Assembly (NCBI RefSeq): GCF_009829325.1
Contig: NZ_VUOS01000006.1
Span: 338,754-402,753, forward strand
Direction: 5' to 3'
Length of the DNA stretch: 64,000 nucleotides
Source: Nocardia sp. CY41
Lineage (GTDB): Bacteria; Actinomycetota; Actinomycetes; Mycobacteriales; Mycobacteriaceae
Below are positions 22,966-32,111 of this stretch, piece by piece. A model generated the notes under the pieces. It did not search any database. It was not told the origin of the DNA and worked only from the letters and a program-made list of their open reading frames with translations. The number at the start of each line of letters is the position of its first letter. The first letter of the stretch is position 1. Made by a program: the position numbers and the translations under genes.

Positions 22966-25944
22966 TCATCCCTCGGGAACGAGCAATCCACGTTCCCGCG
23001 CGATGGCGGCCGCCTCGGTGCGGCTGGACACACCGAGCTTGGTGAGGATCCGCGAGACGTGCACACCCGCGGTGTTGGCGCTGATGAACAACTCGGCCGC
23101 GATCCGACGGTTGCTCGCGCCCGTGGCCACCAGGCGCAGCACGTCGAGTTCACGCGGGGTCAGCCCCGAGGTGTTCGCCGACCGGGCCGCGGCAGGCCGG
23201 CGACCGGAGTCGGCGAGTTCGATCCCGGCGCGGTCGGCCAGCTGCCTGGCCTGCTCGGCGAGTGGCGCCGCCGCCACATCGTCCGCTAGCTGGAGAACGG
23301 ACCGCAGGGCGCTGCGCGCTGCCGGTCGATCACCGGCGGCCAATTCCGCTTTGCCGGATTCGAGCAGGCTGCGGGCCAGCTCGAAGGGCCGGCGCAGGGT
23401 TCGCCAGGAAGCGGCCACCGCGGTCCAGTCGGCGGGACGGCCACTGCGCACGGCGTGGCAGGAATTCCGGTATGCGGCGTCGACCGCGGTGGTCACCGGC
23501 AGCCTTTCCGTTACGGAGTGCAGAACCAATGGGGCGCAGCGAGTTCGGGCGACAGCATCGGCCAGCGCCCATGCCTCGTGATGATGCGCGGCCAGATCGT
23601 CCGCGGTCAGCGTCGCTGCGCCGATCTCGGCGGCGCGCTGCGGATTGCCCTTCGCGAGCGCGATCTCGGTCTGCACGGTGTGCAGCTGGATCTGATATTG
23701 CCTGGCCCAGCGCCGATCTCCGAGCAAGGGCTGCGCCTTCGCAGCGCTCATCGTCGCGGCCTCGTCGTCGCCACGCGCCAGCAGGATCCGCGCGTGACAC
23801 AGCAGCAGCGCGGCGGTGCTCAACGGCGGCAACTGCTCGGTGAGCGATTCGTCGATCAGATCGAGCGCCTCGTCCCAGCGGCCCAGGGCGGTGAGCGCCT
23901 GCGCCCATTTGACCAGCAGAATCGGCGCGGCCTCGGCGAATCGGTAGCTCTCGTGCGCGGCGCGCAACCCCTGTTGGATCGCCGCGATGGCCGCCTCGTC
24001 GGCGCCTGCCGACACCAGCAGCGCCGTCTCCCACAGCACCACGGTCAGCAAAGTGCCCGGATCTCCCGCGGCCTTCGCGGCGGCATGCGCCCGCTCGAAA
24101 TGGGTCATGGCGACGTCCGGACGGTCCGCGGTGGCCAGCCCGAGATAGGCGTGGGCACGCGCGGCCAGTGACGAGGCGCTCCGGTCCTCGCGAAGGACGC
24201 TCGAACGCCGCCAGTGGCTCACTGCGGTCGCGACATCCGCACCGGCCGCCTCCTCGAGCACACCCGGCGGGCGGAGTGCCGTAGCCGTGACCGATGAGGT
24301 GTCGTGGGCGGTCGGGACATCAAGCAACTGTTCGGCTACCTCGACGGCGGCACGCGCGTCGTTCTCGGCCGCGGCCGCCGCGCCGCTGAACGCCCGTGCC
24401 GCGGCGAGTTCGGCGAGCACCTGGCCGCGTAGCAGAGTAGGACGGTTCGAAGGAAGACATGCCAGTGCCGCGAGCAGGTCGTCTTCGCCGCCGCCACTGC
24501 TCTGATTGCGCAGTCCGGCGCGGTAGTAGTGCAGCCGGGCGGCACGCTCCGGCTCGGTCCCCGCATCGATGGCGGCCAGCGCCTCGTCGGCCGCCGCGAT
24601 CCCGCGCTCGACGACGCCGCCCCGAAAGCATGCCGCCACGACCGCTTCCACGACCTCGGCCCGCTCGGCGTGCACTCGGCTTGCCGCTTCCGCCACCCGA
24701 TCCCACGATTCGAGCACTCGGTCCAGATGGCGCACCTCGACACGGTGTGCCCCGACACTTCTCGCTTCCGCCGCCGCTTCCCAGGCGGCCGCGATTGCCG
24801 AGGAGAATTCTCCGGCTGCATACGCGTGATAGGCCAGCTCGCCGGAGGGGCATTGGCCCGCATCGCGTTCGCGGAGCGCGATCAGTGCACGAGAAATGTT
24901 TCGGTGCAATCGTTTTCGCTCGGCCGGCAGCAAGTCGGCGTAGACGGCGTCGCGGATGAGAACGTGCCGGAACGCGTAACCGGTGTCGTCGGGCACCAGC
25001 AGCTGCTGGTCGACCAGCAGCTGCAACGCTGTGGTCAGCGCGTCCTCGGCGAGGCCGGAAGCCGCCGCCAGCACGGTGTGCCGGACCGGTGACCCGGCCG
25101 CCGCCGCGAGCCGCAGCACCGATGCGGCCTGATCGGGCAGGTCCGACAGGAGACCGAGCAACAGCTCGGACAGCTCGGCGGGCGTGTCCTCGGGTGCGGG
25201 GCCGAGCGCCTCCACGAACAGCGGGATTCCTCTGCTGCGTTCGAAGACGCGCGCGATCGTCCCCGGTTCCGGTTCTCTGCCGCGCAGCGCGGCCAGCTGC
25301 CTGCCGACCTCGTGCTTGGTCAGCGGCGCCGTCGAGAGCAGACGGACACTCGGGTCCCGGCGCAGGCCGGTCACCAGCCTGCGCAACGGCCCGGAATCGG
25401 CGGGCCGGTAAGTGCCGACCAAGAACAGATCCCCTTCGGCGATGTTGGCCACCAGGAAGGCGAGCAGGTCCAGGCTGGCGTCGTCGGCCCAGTGCAGATC
25501 TTCCAGCACCACCACCAGCGACTCGGTCATGGCGAACTGTTCCAGCACGGTCAAGATCTCGCCGAACAACCGGATCCTGTCGGTGTCGGCCTCCGCCGCG
25601 TCCGACCGCGCCGCCAGTTCGGGAAGCCAGCGCGCCAGCGCCGGTCGCGCCGGAAGCAGCGCCGCGAGCGCCTCCACGCCTTTGTCGCGCAGCAGTGCGC
25701 GAATGATCGCGAGGAACGGAGCGAACGGAACTCCCTTCGCACCGAATTCCGGGCACCGTCCCGACACCACCGCCGTGCGAGCATCGAGCCGCATCCCGAA
25801 CTCCGCCACCAACCGCGACTTACCGATACCCGCTTCACCCCCGACCAGCACGGTATGCACCGCCGGATCCCGGTGAGCATCCTGCAACGCCGCGAGTTCG
25901 GCGGCCCGCCCCACGAAGGCGCCGCGTACCGGAAGGCTGACCAC
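22966..25944 (-). CDS. LuxR-family regulator with AAA ATPase and TPR-like middle (LAL-type)
   Basis: About 992 aa. The N-terminus is an ORC/AAA-like STAND ATPase: FVGRAAELAALQ, Walker A VLVGGEAGIGKSRLVAEF, Walker B LVVVLEDLHWADDASLDLL. The middle ~550 residues are helical repeats of TPR type. The C-terminal LuxR helix-turn-helix is GLTPRELDVLRLVATGASNRRIAAELFISANTAGVHVSRILTKLGVSSRTEAAAIA. Such large LAL regulators switch gene sets on after ligand and ATP binding. GTG 25944 places the ATPase at the usual distance; the frame is open to 26040. No obvious target operon; the epoxide hydrolase at 26276 is divergent. Confidence 0.85.
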   Translation of the reverse strand: MVSLPVRGAFVGRAAELAALQDAHRDPAVHTVLVGGEAGIGKSRLVAEFGMRLDARTAVVSGRCPEFGAKGVPFAPFLAIIRALLRDKGVEALAALLPARPALARWLPELAARSDAAEADTDRIRLFGEILTVLEQFAMTESLVVVLEDLHWADDASLDLLAFLVANIAEGDLFLVGTYRPADSGPLRRLVTGLRRDPSVRLLSTAPLTKHEVGRQLAALRGREPEPGTIARVFERSRGIPLFVEALGPAPEDTPAELSELLLGLLSDLPDQAASVLRLAAAAGSPVRHTVLAAASGLAEDALTTALQLLVDQQLLVPDDTGYAFRHVLIRDAVYADLLPAERKRLHRNISRALIALRERDAGQCPSGELAYHAYAAGEFSSAIAAAWEAAAEARSVGAHRVEVRHLDRVLESWDRVAEAASRVHAERAEVVEAVVAACFRGGVVERGIAAADEALAAIDAGTEPERAARLHYYRAGLRNQSSGGGEDDLLAALACLPSNRPTLLRGQVLAELAAARAFSGAAAAAENDARAAVEVAEQLLDVPTAHDTSSVTATALRPPGVLEEAAGADVATAVSHWRRSSVLREDRSASSLAARAHAYLGLATADRPDVAMTHFERAHAAAKAAGDPGTLLTVVLWETALLVSAGADEAAIAAIQQGLRAAHESYRFAEAAPILLVKWAQALTALGRWDEALDLIDESLTEQLPPLSTAALLLCHARILLARGDDEAATMSAAKAQPLLGDRRWARQYQIQLHTVQTEIALAKGNPQRAAEIGAATLTADDLAAHHHEAWALADAVARTRCAPLVLHSVTERLPVTTAVDAAYRNSCHAVRSGRPADWTAVAASWRTLRRPFELARSLLESGKAELAAGDRPAARSALRSVLQLADDVAAAPLAEQARQLADRAGIELADSGRRPAAARSANTSGLTPRELDVLRLVATGASNRRIAAELFISANTAGVHVSRILTKLGVSSRTEAAAIARERGLLVPEG

Positions 25945-26275
25945 GGCGCGATCATGCCCGCACCGCGCGCTCGGCGCCAACCTGGGCAGACCCTGGCCAT
26001 CACGACTTACGACCATGAAGTCGCACTCTGGGAGCTGCACGGGGTTGAACGAGATTCGCGAGAATCTCTTGCGTGCCGCCTGTGCACGTATGTCATCTGC
26101 GCTCGATAAGACTCTGTGGGCGTTCTATGCTCCTGGACTGGCCTACCGTGAAGGATTCGCGTACTAGGTCGTGTCTCGGAACTATCCTGCGGTAGTGGGA
26201 TCCGCTCGTCCGGCTGCGCGTAATAACGAATTCTCGTGATTCGGTCCGCCCCTCTTTACACGAAGTATCGATGGC

Positions 26276-27421
26276 ATGACGAACACCGAGATCCGCCCCT
26301 TCCGTATCGACATTCCGCAGGCCGATTTGGACGAGCTTCGGCTGCGCTTGACCCGCACGCGCTGGATCGATGACCTGCCCGGCGCGGGCTGGGAACGCGG
26401 TGTGCCGACCGCCTACCTGAAGGAGCTGGCCGGGTACTGGGCCGAGAAGTTCGACTGGCGCGCGGCCGAGGCGGAGCTGAACGCCTACCCGCAGTTCACC
26501 ACCACCATCACCGGCCAGAACGTGCACTTCTTGCACGTGCGTTCGGCCCGGCAGAACGCCACCCCGTTGCTGCTGCTGCACGGCTGGCCCAGCTCGGTGG
26601 CCGACTTCCGTGACGTGATCGGCCCGCTCACCGATCCCGCCCCGGACGCACCCGCCTTCCACCTGGTCATCCCGTCGCTGCCCGGCCACGGTTTCTCCGG
26701 GCCGATCACCGAGACGGGCTGGAACGACGGCCGGATCGCGGCGGCGCTGGCCGAACTCATGGCCCGCCTCGGTTACGACCGCTACGGCGTGCAGGGCGGC
26801 GACCACGGTGCGTTCATCGCCCCGGCCTTGGCGCGGATAGACACCGACCACGTGCTCGGGGTGCACGTGAACGCGCTGGTCACCTTCCCGACCGGCGACC
26901 CAGCCGACATGGCCGCTCTCACCGGCGCGGAGAAGGCGCGGCTCGCCGCGATGAAGAAATTCCAGGACGACGGCTCGGCCTACATGAATCTGCAGGGCTC
27001 GCGCCCGAACACCATCGCCCAGTTGCTCGCCGACTCTCCGGCCGGCCAACTCGGCTGGATCGTCGAGAAATACCAGGAGTGGACCGACCGATCGCACGAC
27101 CTGCCCGAAAAAGCCGTCGACCTCGACCGCCTGCTCGCCACCGTGAGCATCTACTGGTTCACCGATACCGCCCGCAGCGTCGCCAACCTGTACTACGAGC
27201 GCTTCCACGACGCGGCCATGTTCACCCCGAAACCCAAGGGCACCGTGCCGACCGGCGTCGCCGTGTTCAAAGACGGCGACTATGCCATCCGCCGCTTCGC
27301 CGAACGCACCCACAACATCACCCATTGGTCGGAGTTCTACTCCGGCGGCCATTTCCCGGCACTGGAGGTGCCAGAGCTGATGATCGGCGACGTCCGCGAG
27401 TTCTTCGGGTCGCTTGTCTGA
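26276..27421 (+). CDS. Epoxide hydrolase-family alpha/beta hydrolase
   Basis: 381 aa with the EHN N-terminal domain of microsomal-type epoxide hydrolases ([50 protein letters not shown]), oxyanion motif [32 protein letters not shown], nucleophile Asp in [15 protein letters not shown] (~residue 176), and C-terminal [18 protein letters not shown] with the catalytic His. The family turns epoxides into diols; some members act on other esters. Cytosolic, no signal peptide. ATG 26276 begins the domain. Divergent from the LuxR-type regulator, which may control it. Confidence 0.88.
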   Translation: MTNTEIRPFRIDIPQADLDELRLRLTRTRWIDDLPGAGWERGVPTAYLKELAGYWAEKFDWRAAEAELNAYPQFTTTITGQNVHFLHVRSARQNATPLLLLHGWPSSVADFRDVIGPLTDPAPDAPAFHLVIPSLPGHGFSGPITETGWNDGRIAAALAELMARLGYDRYGVQGGDHGAFIAPALARIDTDHVLGVHVNALVTFPTGDPADMAALTGAEKARLAAMKKFQDDGSAYMNLQGSRPNTIAQLLADSPAGQLGWIVEKYQEWTDRSHDLPEKAVDLDRLLATVSIYWFTDTARSVANLYYERFHDAAMFTPKPKGTVPTGVAVFKDGDYAIRRFAERTHNITHWSEFYSGGHFPALEVPELMIGDVREFFGSLV

Positions 27422-27432
27422 CTCGCCACCGT

Positions 27433-27460
27433 AGGGCGGACGGTCGGCGCCGTCTGCCCT
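27433..27460 (+). terminator. Rho-independent-like hairpin after the epoxide hydrolase
   Basis: AGGGCGGACGG (27433-27443) pairs with CCGTCTGCCCT (27450-27460), an 11-bp stem with one G-U pair and a 6-nt loop, 12 nt after the stop. No U-tract follows, as is common for actinobacterial terminators. Confidence 0.65.
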
Positions 27461-27510
27461 GCTCCCTGGATTCGGCTAAACTTGCCGGACCACAATGAGT
27501 TTCGAGGGCC

Positions 27511-28479
27511 ATGAACGACTCTTACGACCATCCTGGAGTCACTCCCGGAATCGCCGCCCAGGCTGTCGCTGCAGTGCTGTCCGCGATGTGGCCACGTCTT
27601 ACCGGTAACCTACCGAATCCGTCGAAGGTCTGGCGCCATTGGTACACCGAGCGAAACGGCGACCGCGAACGGGCGAGGGTTGTTCTCATCGCGGGCCAAG
27701 CCGCCACTCCACCGGCGTTCTTGGACGCCGTCCCCGAAGTCCTCACCGCCGAGGGCTTCACCGTGGGGAAAACTCAGCGGGTGGCCGACCGTATCGCGCT
27801 GGTCGAGGGAAGCAGCGGTGGATACGACATCGAAGTCGTCTCCGGCGGCGACAGCATCTTCGTCGTCCTGCACAGTCAGCCGATCACGGTGACAGCGGAA
27901 CTCGGCCGGACGCTTCGCCACGCCCCCGCAGAGTTCGCGCCCTGGTTCCCCCAACGCGGCGACCAAGACGTCGCCGACTCCGCGGAGATCATGGCCGAAG
28001 TAGAGGCGCTCGGTAAAAGGTTCCTGGACCTACACGCCGAGGTCCGCGAACTCGTAGCGGATGCACACGCGGAGTCACAGGAGATCGAGAGCCGAGTCCG
28101 CGCGATCGGCAACCGCTCCCGGGCGTACGGCAAATTGATCACGGACACGATGGTGACGCCCGGCGTCGCGCTGATCGTCATCGGTGTCTGGTCGGTGTTC
28201 GCGCCCAGCTCGACGGCGATCGCAACGGTCGGCATCGTCGCCGGTGTCGCGATCTTCCTGAGGTGCCTGGTCGCCCGCCGTGCCGGAGTGCCGTCGGGAT
28301 TCGCGCCGATCCTCGCCGGGACAGCAGCGACGGGAGTGGGCATCACCGCCGCCGGAGGCCGCCACACGGAACCGCTGGCCGACATCTGCGTTCTCCTCGG
28401 TGTGCTACTGCTGCTCACCGGATTCGTCTTGTGGCGCATGGAGTTGCGCCGACTCGACCAGCGGCTTGCCGCGATGTGA
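27511..28479 (+). CDS. Hypothetical protein, cytosolic domain plus C-terminal membrane helices
   Basis: 322 aa, not recognised. Residues 1-155 look globular with alternating strands (ARVVLIAGQAATPPAFLDAVPEVLTAEGFTVGK, IFVVLHSQPITVTAELGRTL). Residues ~155-210 are charged and helical, possibly a coiled coil (SAEIMAEVEALGKRFLDLHAEVRELVADAHAESQEIESRVRAIG). Then come about four transmembrane segments (MVTPGVALIVIGVWSVF, IATVGIVAGVAIFLRCLV, FAPILAGTAATGVGITAA, LADICVLLGVLLLLTGFVLWRM). ATG 27511 is used; no clear ribosome site. Convergent with the XRE gene at 28607, and the first gene of the accessory stretch. Confidence 0.6.
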   Translation: MNDSYDHPGVTPGIAAQAVAAVLSAMWPRLTGNLPNPSKVWRHWYTERNGDRERARVVLIAGQAATPPAFLDAVPEVLTAEGFTVGKTQRVADRIALVEGSSGGYDIEVVSGGDSIFVVLHSQPITVTAELGRTLRHAPAEFAPWFPQRGDQDVADSAEIMAEVEALGKRFLDLHAEVRELVADAHAESQEIESRVRAIGNRSRAYGKLITDTMVTPGVALIVIGVWSVFAPSSTAIATVGIVAGVAIFLRCLVARRAGVPSGFAPILAGTAATGVGITAAGGRHTEPLADICVLLGVLLLLTGFVLWRMELRRLDQRLAAM

Positions 28480-28606
28480 CCCGATCCCTGCCATCGGGTC
28501 GAACGTCAGCTGTAGGAGTACCCGCTGTGCAGGTCCTCGAGCAGCGCAGGGCCGCTGGGAAGCCAGCTGAGCAAGGAGTGAACGTATCGCCGTACGGTCG
28601 AACTCC

Positions 28607-29830
28607 TCAACCCCGATTGATCCCGCACCAAGCGGCGAAGCCTCGCACGCTCTCGTTGCTTCGTGCGTCGTCGCGGGCGAGGACGCGGATGGTCTCGTGC
28701 ACCATGGGGTGGTAGCGGGTTTGCGTCGGTGCGATCTCCTTGGCTTTCCGTAGCGATGTAAGGGCTTTTGTGCGGTCGCCGTGGAGCAGGAATCCGCGAG
28801 CCAGGTCGATGTAATGGTGGCCTGCGCGCTCCCGGGGCGTCGTGACCGGAAGACGCACGTGCTCGGCACGTTTCACCGCCTCGGTGCCATCCATCATCTC
28901 TACGGCCAGCCCGACCGACCAGATGCCGACATTCGTGACGCCGAAGCAAAGCCGGTAATCGTCTCGGTCGCCACCGAGGCGGCGGGCAGTCTCCCGCGCT
29001 TCGGCGAGGTGTTGGTCGGCTACGTCGCGCCGACCCGCACGAGCTGCGGCGAGACCGGATTTCAAGTGCAAATTGCCCCACATACTGAGCACAGCCGGAT
29101 CGTTGCCGCCGATCTCGGATTCGATGGTGGACCGGCTGGCTTCCAGGAAGCGGAGGGCGGTCGACCACTCGGCCGTGCAGATCAGCTCGCCCGCGCGCTG
29201 ATAATCGCCCGCGAGCACGGCCAGTTGATCACCGGATCGCGCGGCTGCCCATTCGTACCGCTCGACACACAGCGAGGAAAGATCGATATAGCCGAGTTTG
29301 TAAACGAGTTGCCCGGTCGCGGCGAACGCTTCGGCGAGCAGCCCGAAGAGGCGCTCGCGCTCCGCTCCGGTCGCGGAGTGCCAGGCGACGCGCAGGTCCG
29401 CGAGCAGGCCGGGCAGAAGCGTGCCGAGATCACCGAGGCTGACCGAGTGACGCATTGCGGACGCCTTTGCGACGTCGGCGGCGAGTTCGGCTTCGGGTCG
29501 CGCGTTCATCGTGCCGTCCGGCTCGATCTTGTACGCGGCCAGTTCACGGCGGATCTCGGGTACTCCGGCGTGCACTTGCTGTTCGTCGCGAGTCTGGCGC
29601 GGGTAGGGCTGCTCGAGGAGGTCGGCGAGGTTCACCCGCAGCGCGCGGGCGCAGGCCGCGACGAAAGCCGGAGACGCGGGCGCCCGGCCGCGTTCGACCT
29701 TGCGGACCAAGCTCGCCGAGAAGTTCGCTTCCCGCGCGAGTTTCTCCTGGCTCCATCCCGCTAGCTTCCTTGCGACACGTACTTTGTCGCCGACACCGGA
29801 TTCCTGGGTCATCGTCATCACGGGTTCCAT
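28607..29830 (-). CDS. XRE-family regulator with long TPR-like sensor domain
   Basis: 407 aa. The N-terminal Cro/XRE helix-turn-helix is GDKVRVARKLAGWSQEKLAREANFSASLVRKVERGRAPASPAFVAACARALRV, followed by ~300 residues of helical repeats (YEWAAARSGDQLAVLAGDYQRAGELICTAEWSTALRFLEAS, HYIDLARGFLLHGDRTKALTSLRKAKEIAP) of the TPR sort seen in actinobacterial XRE regulators. The ATG at 29830 has in-frame alternatives at 29818 and 29812; none has a strong ribosome site. Divergent from the 30019 operon with 188 nt between, so it is the natural regulator of that gene set. Confidence 0.85.
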   Translation of the reverse strand: MEPVMTMTQESGVGDKVRVARKLAGWSQEKLAREANFSASLVRKVERGRAPASPAFVAACARALRVNLADLLEQPYPRQTRDEQQVHAGVPEIRRELAAYKIEPDGTMNARPEAELAADVAKASAMRHSVSLGDLGTLLPGLLADLRVAWHSATGAERERLFGLLAEAFAATGQLVYKLGYIDLSSLCVERYEWAAARSGDQLAVLAGDYQRAGELICTAEWSTALRFLEASRSTIESEIGGNDPAVLSMWGNLHLKSGLAAARAGRRDVADQHLAEARETARRLGGDRDDYRLCFGVTNVGIWSVGLAVEMMDGTEAVKRAEHVRLPVTTPRERAGHHYIDLARGFLLHGDRTKALTSLRKAKEIAPTQTRYHPMVHETIRVLARDDARSNESVRGFAAWCGINRG

Positions 29831-30018
29831 TCCACAGACTTCGTTATCCCCAGGGTGACAAAGGTTTTGCCGATTCGCTGTCTTGTCCGTCGGTCACAGT
29901 CTGTTCCGGCCTCGGCACCGGGTGAGTGCATCTCTCATCCCCGGCACCGATTGCGTTCCCAGGATTCAGGGATCCCCGGCGCCGGGTGCCACACCACATC
30001 GACGGATAAGGGGCGGAC

Positions 30019-30360
30019 ATGGTGGAAATCGCGCTCGGCTACATCAGGCTGGATCGATCCGGCAGTGATCACACAGCTGAGGAGCGCGCCATTCGGGCGC
30101 TAGCCGAGCGGAAGGGCTATTCCGAACTGGAAGTGCTGGTCGTGGATCGCGATGCGCTGATGCCGACGCTGCTGCTCGTACAGGCGATCCGACGGGTGGG
30201 CGCTATGGTCGTCATCGCTCCGACTCGAGAGCACATATGGACCGCCCGGCGTGGGCTCACCGAGGAGGTGGCGCTGATCGTCGTCGCGCCCGAGCAGATG
30301 TGGGAGCGCGGGCACCGCTGGCCGCCGTTCGGGTCATCGGAGAGCGGGGTGGGCGTTTGA
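30019..30360 (+). CDS. Small protein with resolvase-fold-like N-terminus
   Basis: 113 aa: EIALGYIRLDRSGSDHTAEERAIRALAERKGYSELEVLVVDRDALMPTLLLVQAIRRVGAMVVIAPTREHIW. The opening GYIRLDR, the following helix and the later strand recall the N-terminal domain of serine resolvases (YxRxS ... LxxxAxxxGY). However, the catalytic Ser is not in place and no DNA-binding domain follows, so recombinase activity is unlikely. It may be a cut-down domain used for protein contacts. ATG 30019 follows AAGGGGCGG. First gene of a rightward accessory operon; overlaps the next start (TGATG). Confidence 0.6.
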   Translation: MVEIALGYIRLDRSGSDHTAEERAIRALAERKGYSELEVLVVDRDALMPTLLLVQAIRRVGAMVVIAPTREHIWTARRGLTEEVALIVVAPEQMWERGHRWPPFGSSESGVGV

Positions 30361-30647
30361 TGTCCGGCTGGTCCGAGTTCAGCGCGGCCCTGATGGTGGG
30401 GGCGGCAGCGGTCGCGGTACTGCTGACGGTCTTCTTCGCCGCGAGCAGATGGTGGCGAAAACCGTTGCGCGGCCCTAGCGTCTATCACATCGCCGAACGT
30501 GTCGGTCATGAGCAACTGTGCCTGCTGGGCTGGCCGCCGCTGGGTTGGCCTGCGGTAGAGCCGACGGACGGCCCGGAATTCGCTCTCGGTGATGCGCACG
30601 CGCTCATGCAGGTGCATTTGGAGTGCGATGCGAACGAATGCTCGTGA
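30360..30647 (+). CDS. Small single-pass membrane protein, unknown
   Basis: 95 aa. One N-terminal transmembrane helix (FSAALMVGAAAVAVLLTVFFAASRWW), then a short basic turn and a soluble tail GPSVYHIAERVGHEQLCLLGWPPLGWPAVEPTDGPEF. No family recognised. Its ATG overlaps the stop of the resolvase-like gene (TGATG), so both are translated together and probably work together at the membrane. Confidence 0.55.
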   Translation: MSGWSEFSAALMVGAAAVAVLLTVFFAASRWWRKPLRGPSVYHIAERVGHEQLCLLGWPPLGWPAVEPTDGPEFALGDAHALMQVHLECDANECS

Positions 30648-30902
30648 AAATGCGCGGCGAAAGAGACACTCAGGATCACCGGCCGGATGCGTCCTTCGAC
30701 GTACCCACGCCGACCAGGCCGCCATTGACCTGTCGGTCGCAATCATCACATGCATGGGAGTCGCCGGAACACCGGCCCATCGTCGCGACGGGCCGGTGAC
30801 TTCCTCGGCATGGCGGAGTGTCAGCGGTAGACGCACCGGCCGCTGATGGGCTGCCGGCGGTGCCACCGCGACCCGTGGCTGCGCGTTGGGCAAAGCGCCG
30901 AG
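30648..30902. other. Degenerate stretch, no intact gene
   Basis: About 255 bases between the small membrane protein gene and the first remnant. No frame starts or ends sensibly on either strand. Together with the two remnants that follow, it looks like eroded accessory DNA. Confidence 0.4.
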
Positions 30903-31067
30903 TCGGCTGGCATATCGGGTCCGGATTCGGCCTATCCGGCGCCGGTGGAGATCGGTGTGACCCTCATCGAACAACTCGGTGACGCGACGGTGATCGACCT
31001 CGGGTCGGAGGCCCACAACACCGGCCGCACCCGATACGTCGTCGCGAGCGCGGACATCGTCCACTGA
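30903..31067 (+). pseudogene. Remnant paralogue of the 96-aa gene at 35200
   Basis: The frame reads GPDSAYPAPVEIGVTLIEQLGDATVIDLGSEAHNTGRTRYVVASADIVH and stops at 31067. It matches the second half of the intact 96-aa protein at 35200-35490 (GSDSAYPVPVEIGVDLVEQIGDSTVVDLKAEPHNTDRIRYIVPSAGIVR) residue by residue. The first ~45 residues of the paralogue have no counterpart upstream, so this copy is 5'-truncated. Confidence 0.7.
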
Positions 31068-31279
31068 CCGGCCGTTACGTCGGACTCGTCCCACAGCGCC
31101 TCGCCGAGCAGTACGGCCCCACCCTGGGTATTCGCTGGTTTCCCTTGCCCGTCGCCCTGCCGGAGGTCGACGTGCGCCTGCACTGGCACGCCCGTCTCGA
31201 CGCCGACCCGGCTCAGCGCTGGTTGCGTGACACGGTCCGCGCCGCTCTTCGCCCGCCGCACGGCGAGAACACGGGCTAG
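31064..31279 (+). pseudogene. C-terminal remnant of a LysR-family regulator
   Basis: An open frame without a start codon encodes QRLAEQYGPTLGIRWFPLPV followed by EVDVRLHWHARLDADPAQRWLRDTVRAAL and ends at TAG 31277. This is the characteristic end of LysR substrate-binding domains (HWHxRxDxDPAxxWLR). The DNA-binding half and most of the effector domain are missing, so it is a gene remnant. Confidence 0.65.
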
Positions 31280-31538
31280 GCCCCCCTCCGGCCGAGCGAC
31301 CAGTCTCGCGCCGAGCCGTGCGATGACGACCGAGCCGCCGCGAATGCGGCGTTGCCACAGACGATTCGGGTTGATGCTGTTCGGTCGCGGTGGTGGTACT
31401 TTGAACGCCGAACCGCCGGGCACGGGGGCTCTGGGACGACATCGGTCGATCAGGCGCGGCGCTCGGCATCGTATTCGTACCGTTCGACGCGCCGGTTGCC
31501 GAAGGTCGGGCGGTGGGGGCTGCGGAGTGTGACGTCTG
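31280..31538. other. Upstream region of the metallopeptidase operon
   Basis: About 260 bases between the LysR remnant and the gene at 31539. A G/T-rich patch near 31370-31410 (GGTTGATGCTG then GGTACTTTGA) might contain promoter elements, but no reliable -35/-10 pair can be named. No coding potential recognised. Confidence 0.35.
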
Positions 31539-32111
31539 ATGATTCCCGTGTGGCGCGGGCGCGTGAGACGCGCGACTGCCGATACGGCGGCGATAAGCGG
31601 ACGGGACGCGGAATCTCGCTTCGTCCCGAATCCCGCGATGGTGCGGGAGATCGAACATCGCACCCGACTGCTGCTCCAGCGCATGCAGGTGCGTGAACTG
31701 CTGACCATGCGCCAGCTGATCGAGCGCTACTGCGAATTCACCGGCGCGACGGTGCTTCTGCAGGAAAGGCTGCTGCCGGTCGATTGCTTCTTCGCGATGA
31801 CGCTGAAACTCTCGGCGCCGCCCGACACGTATGTCATCGCGTACCAGAAGGCGACACCCGCCTGGCATCAGGACCACGGCATCGGGCACGAGTTCGGGCA
31901 CATCATCGCCGGGCACTACGAGACCGGAAGCGTGCATAGACATTCGGCGATGTCCCCGGAGCGGGAATGGGAAGCGGAGTACACGGCGAACCTGCTCGCG
32001 CGGTGGGCGTACCAGGTGGGCCGGGTGCTCGATCGGCAACGCGCCCTGCGTCCGCTGCAGCGGACCGAAGATCTGTCCCTGCCGCTGCAGGAGAGAATGG
32101 GCTGGCTGTGA
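31539..32111 (+). CDS. ImmA/IrrE-family zinc metallopeptidase-like protein
   Basis: 190 aa. The zinc-peptidase motif HEFGH lies at residues 117-121 (HGIGHEFGHIIAGHYE), with a downstream acidic third-ligand segment EREWEAEYTANLLARWAY, both hallmarks of the ImmA/IrrE (M78) family. These proteins cleave XRE-type repressors in mobile elements or stress switches. With XRE regulators on both sides of this operon (28607 and 34255), one of them is a plausible substrate. The N-terminal ~50 residues hold no clear DNA-binding motif. The stop overlaps the GTG of the next gene (GTGA). Confidence 0.8.
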   Translation: MIPVWRGRVRRATADTAAISGRDAESRFVPNPAMVREIEHRTRLLLQRMQVRELLTMRQLIERYCEFTGATVLLQERLLPVDCFFAMTLKLSAPPDTYVIAYQKATPAWHQDHGIGHEFGHIIAGHYETGSVHRHSAMSPEREWEAEYTANLLARWAYQVGRVLDRQRALRPLQRTEDLSLPLQERMGWL

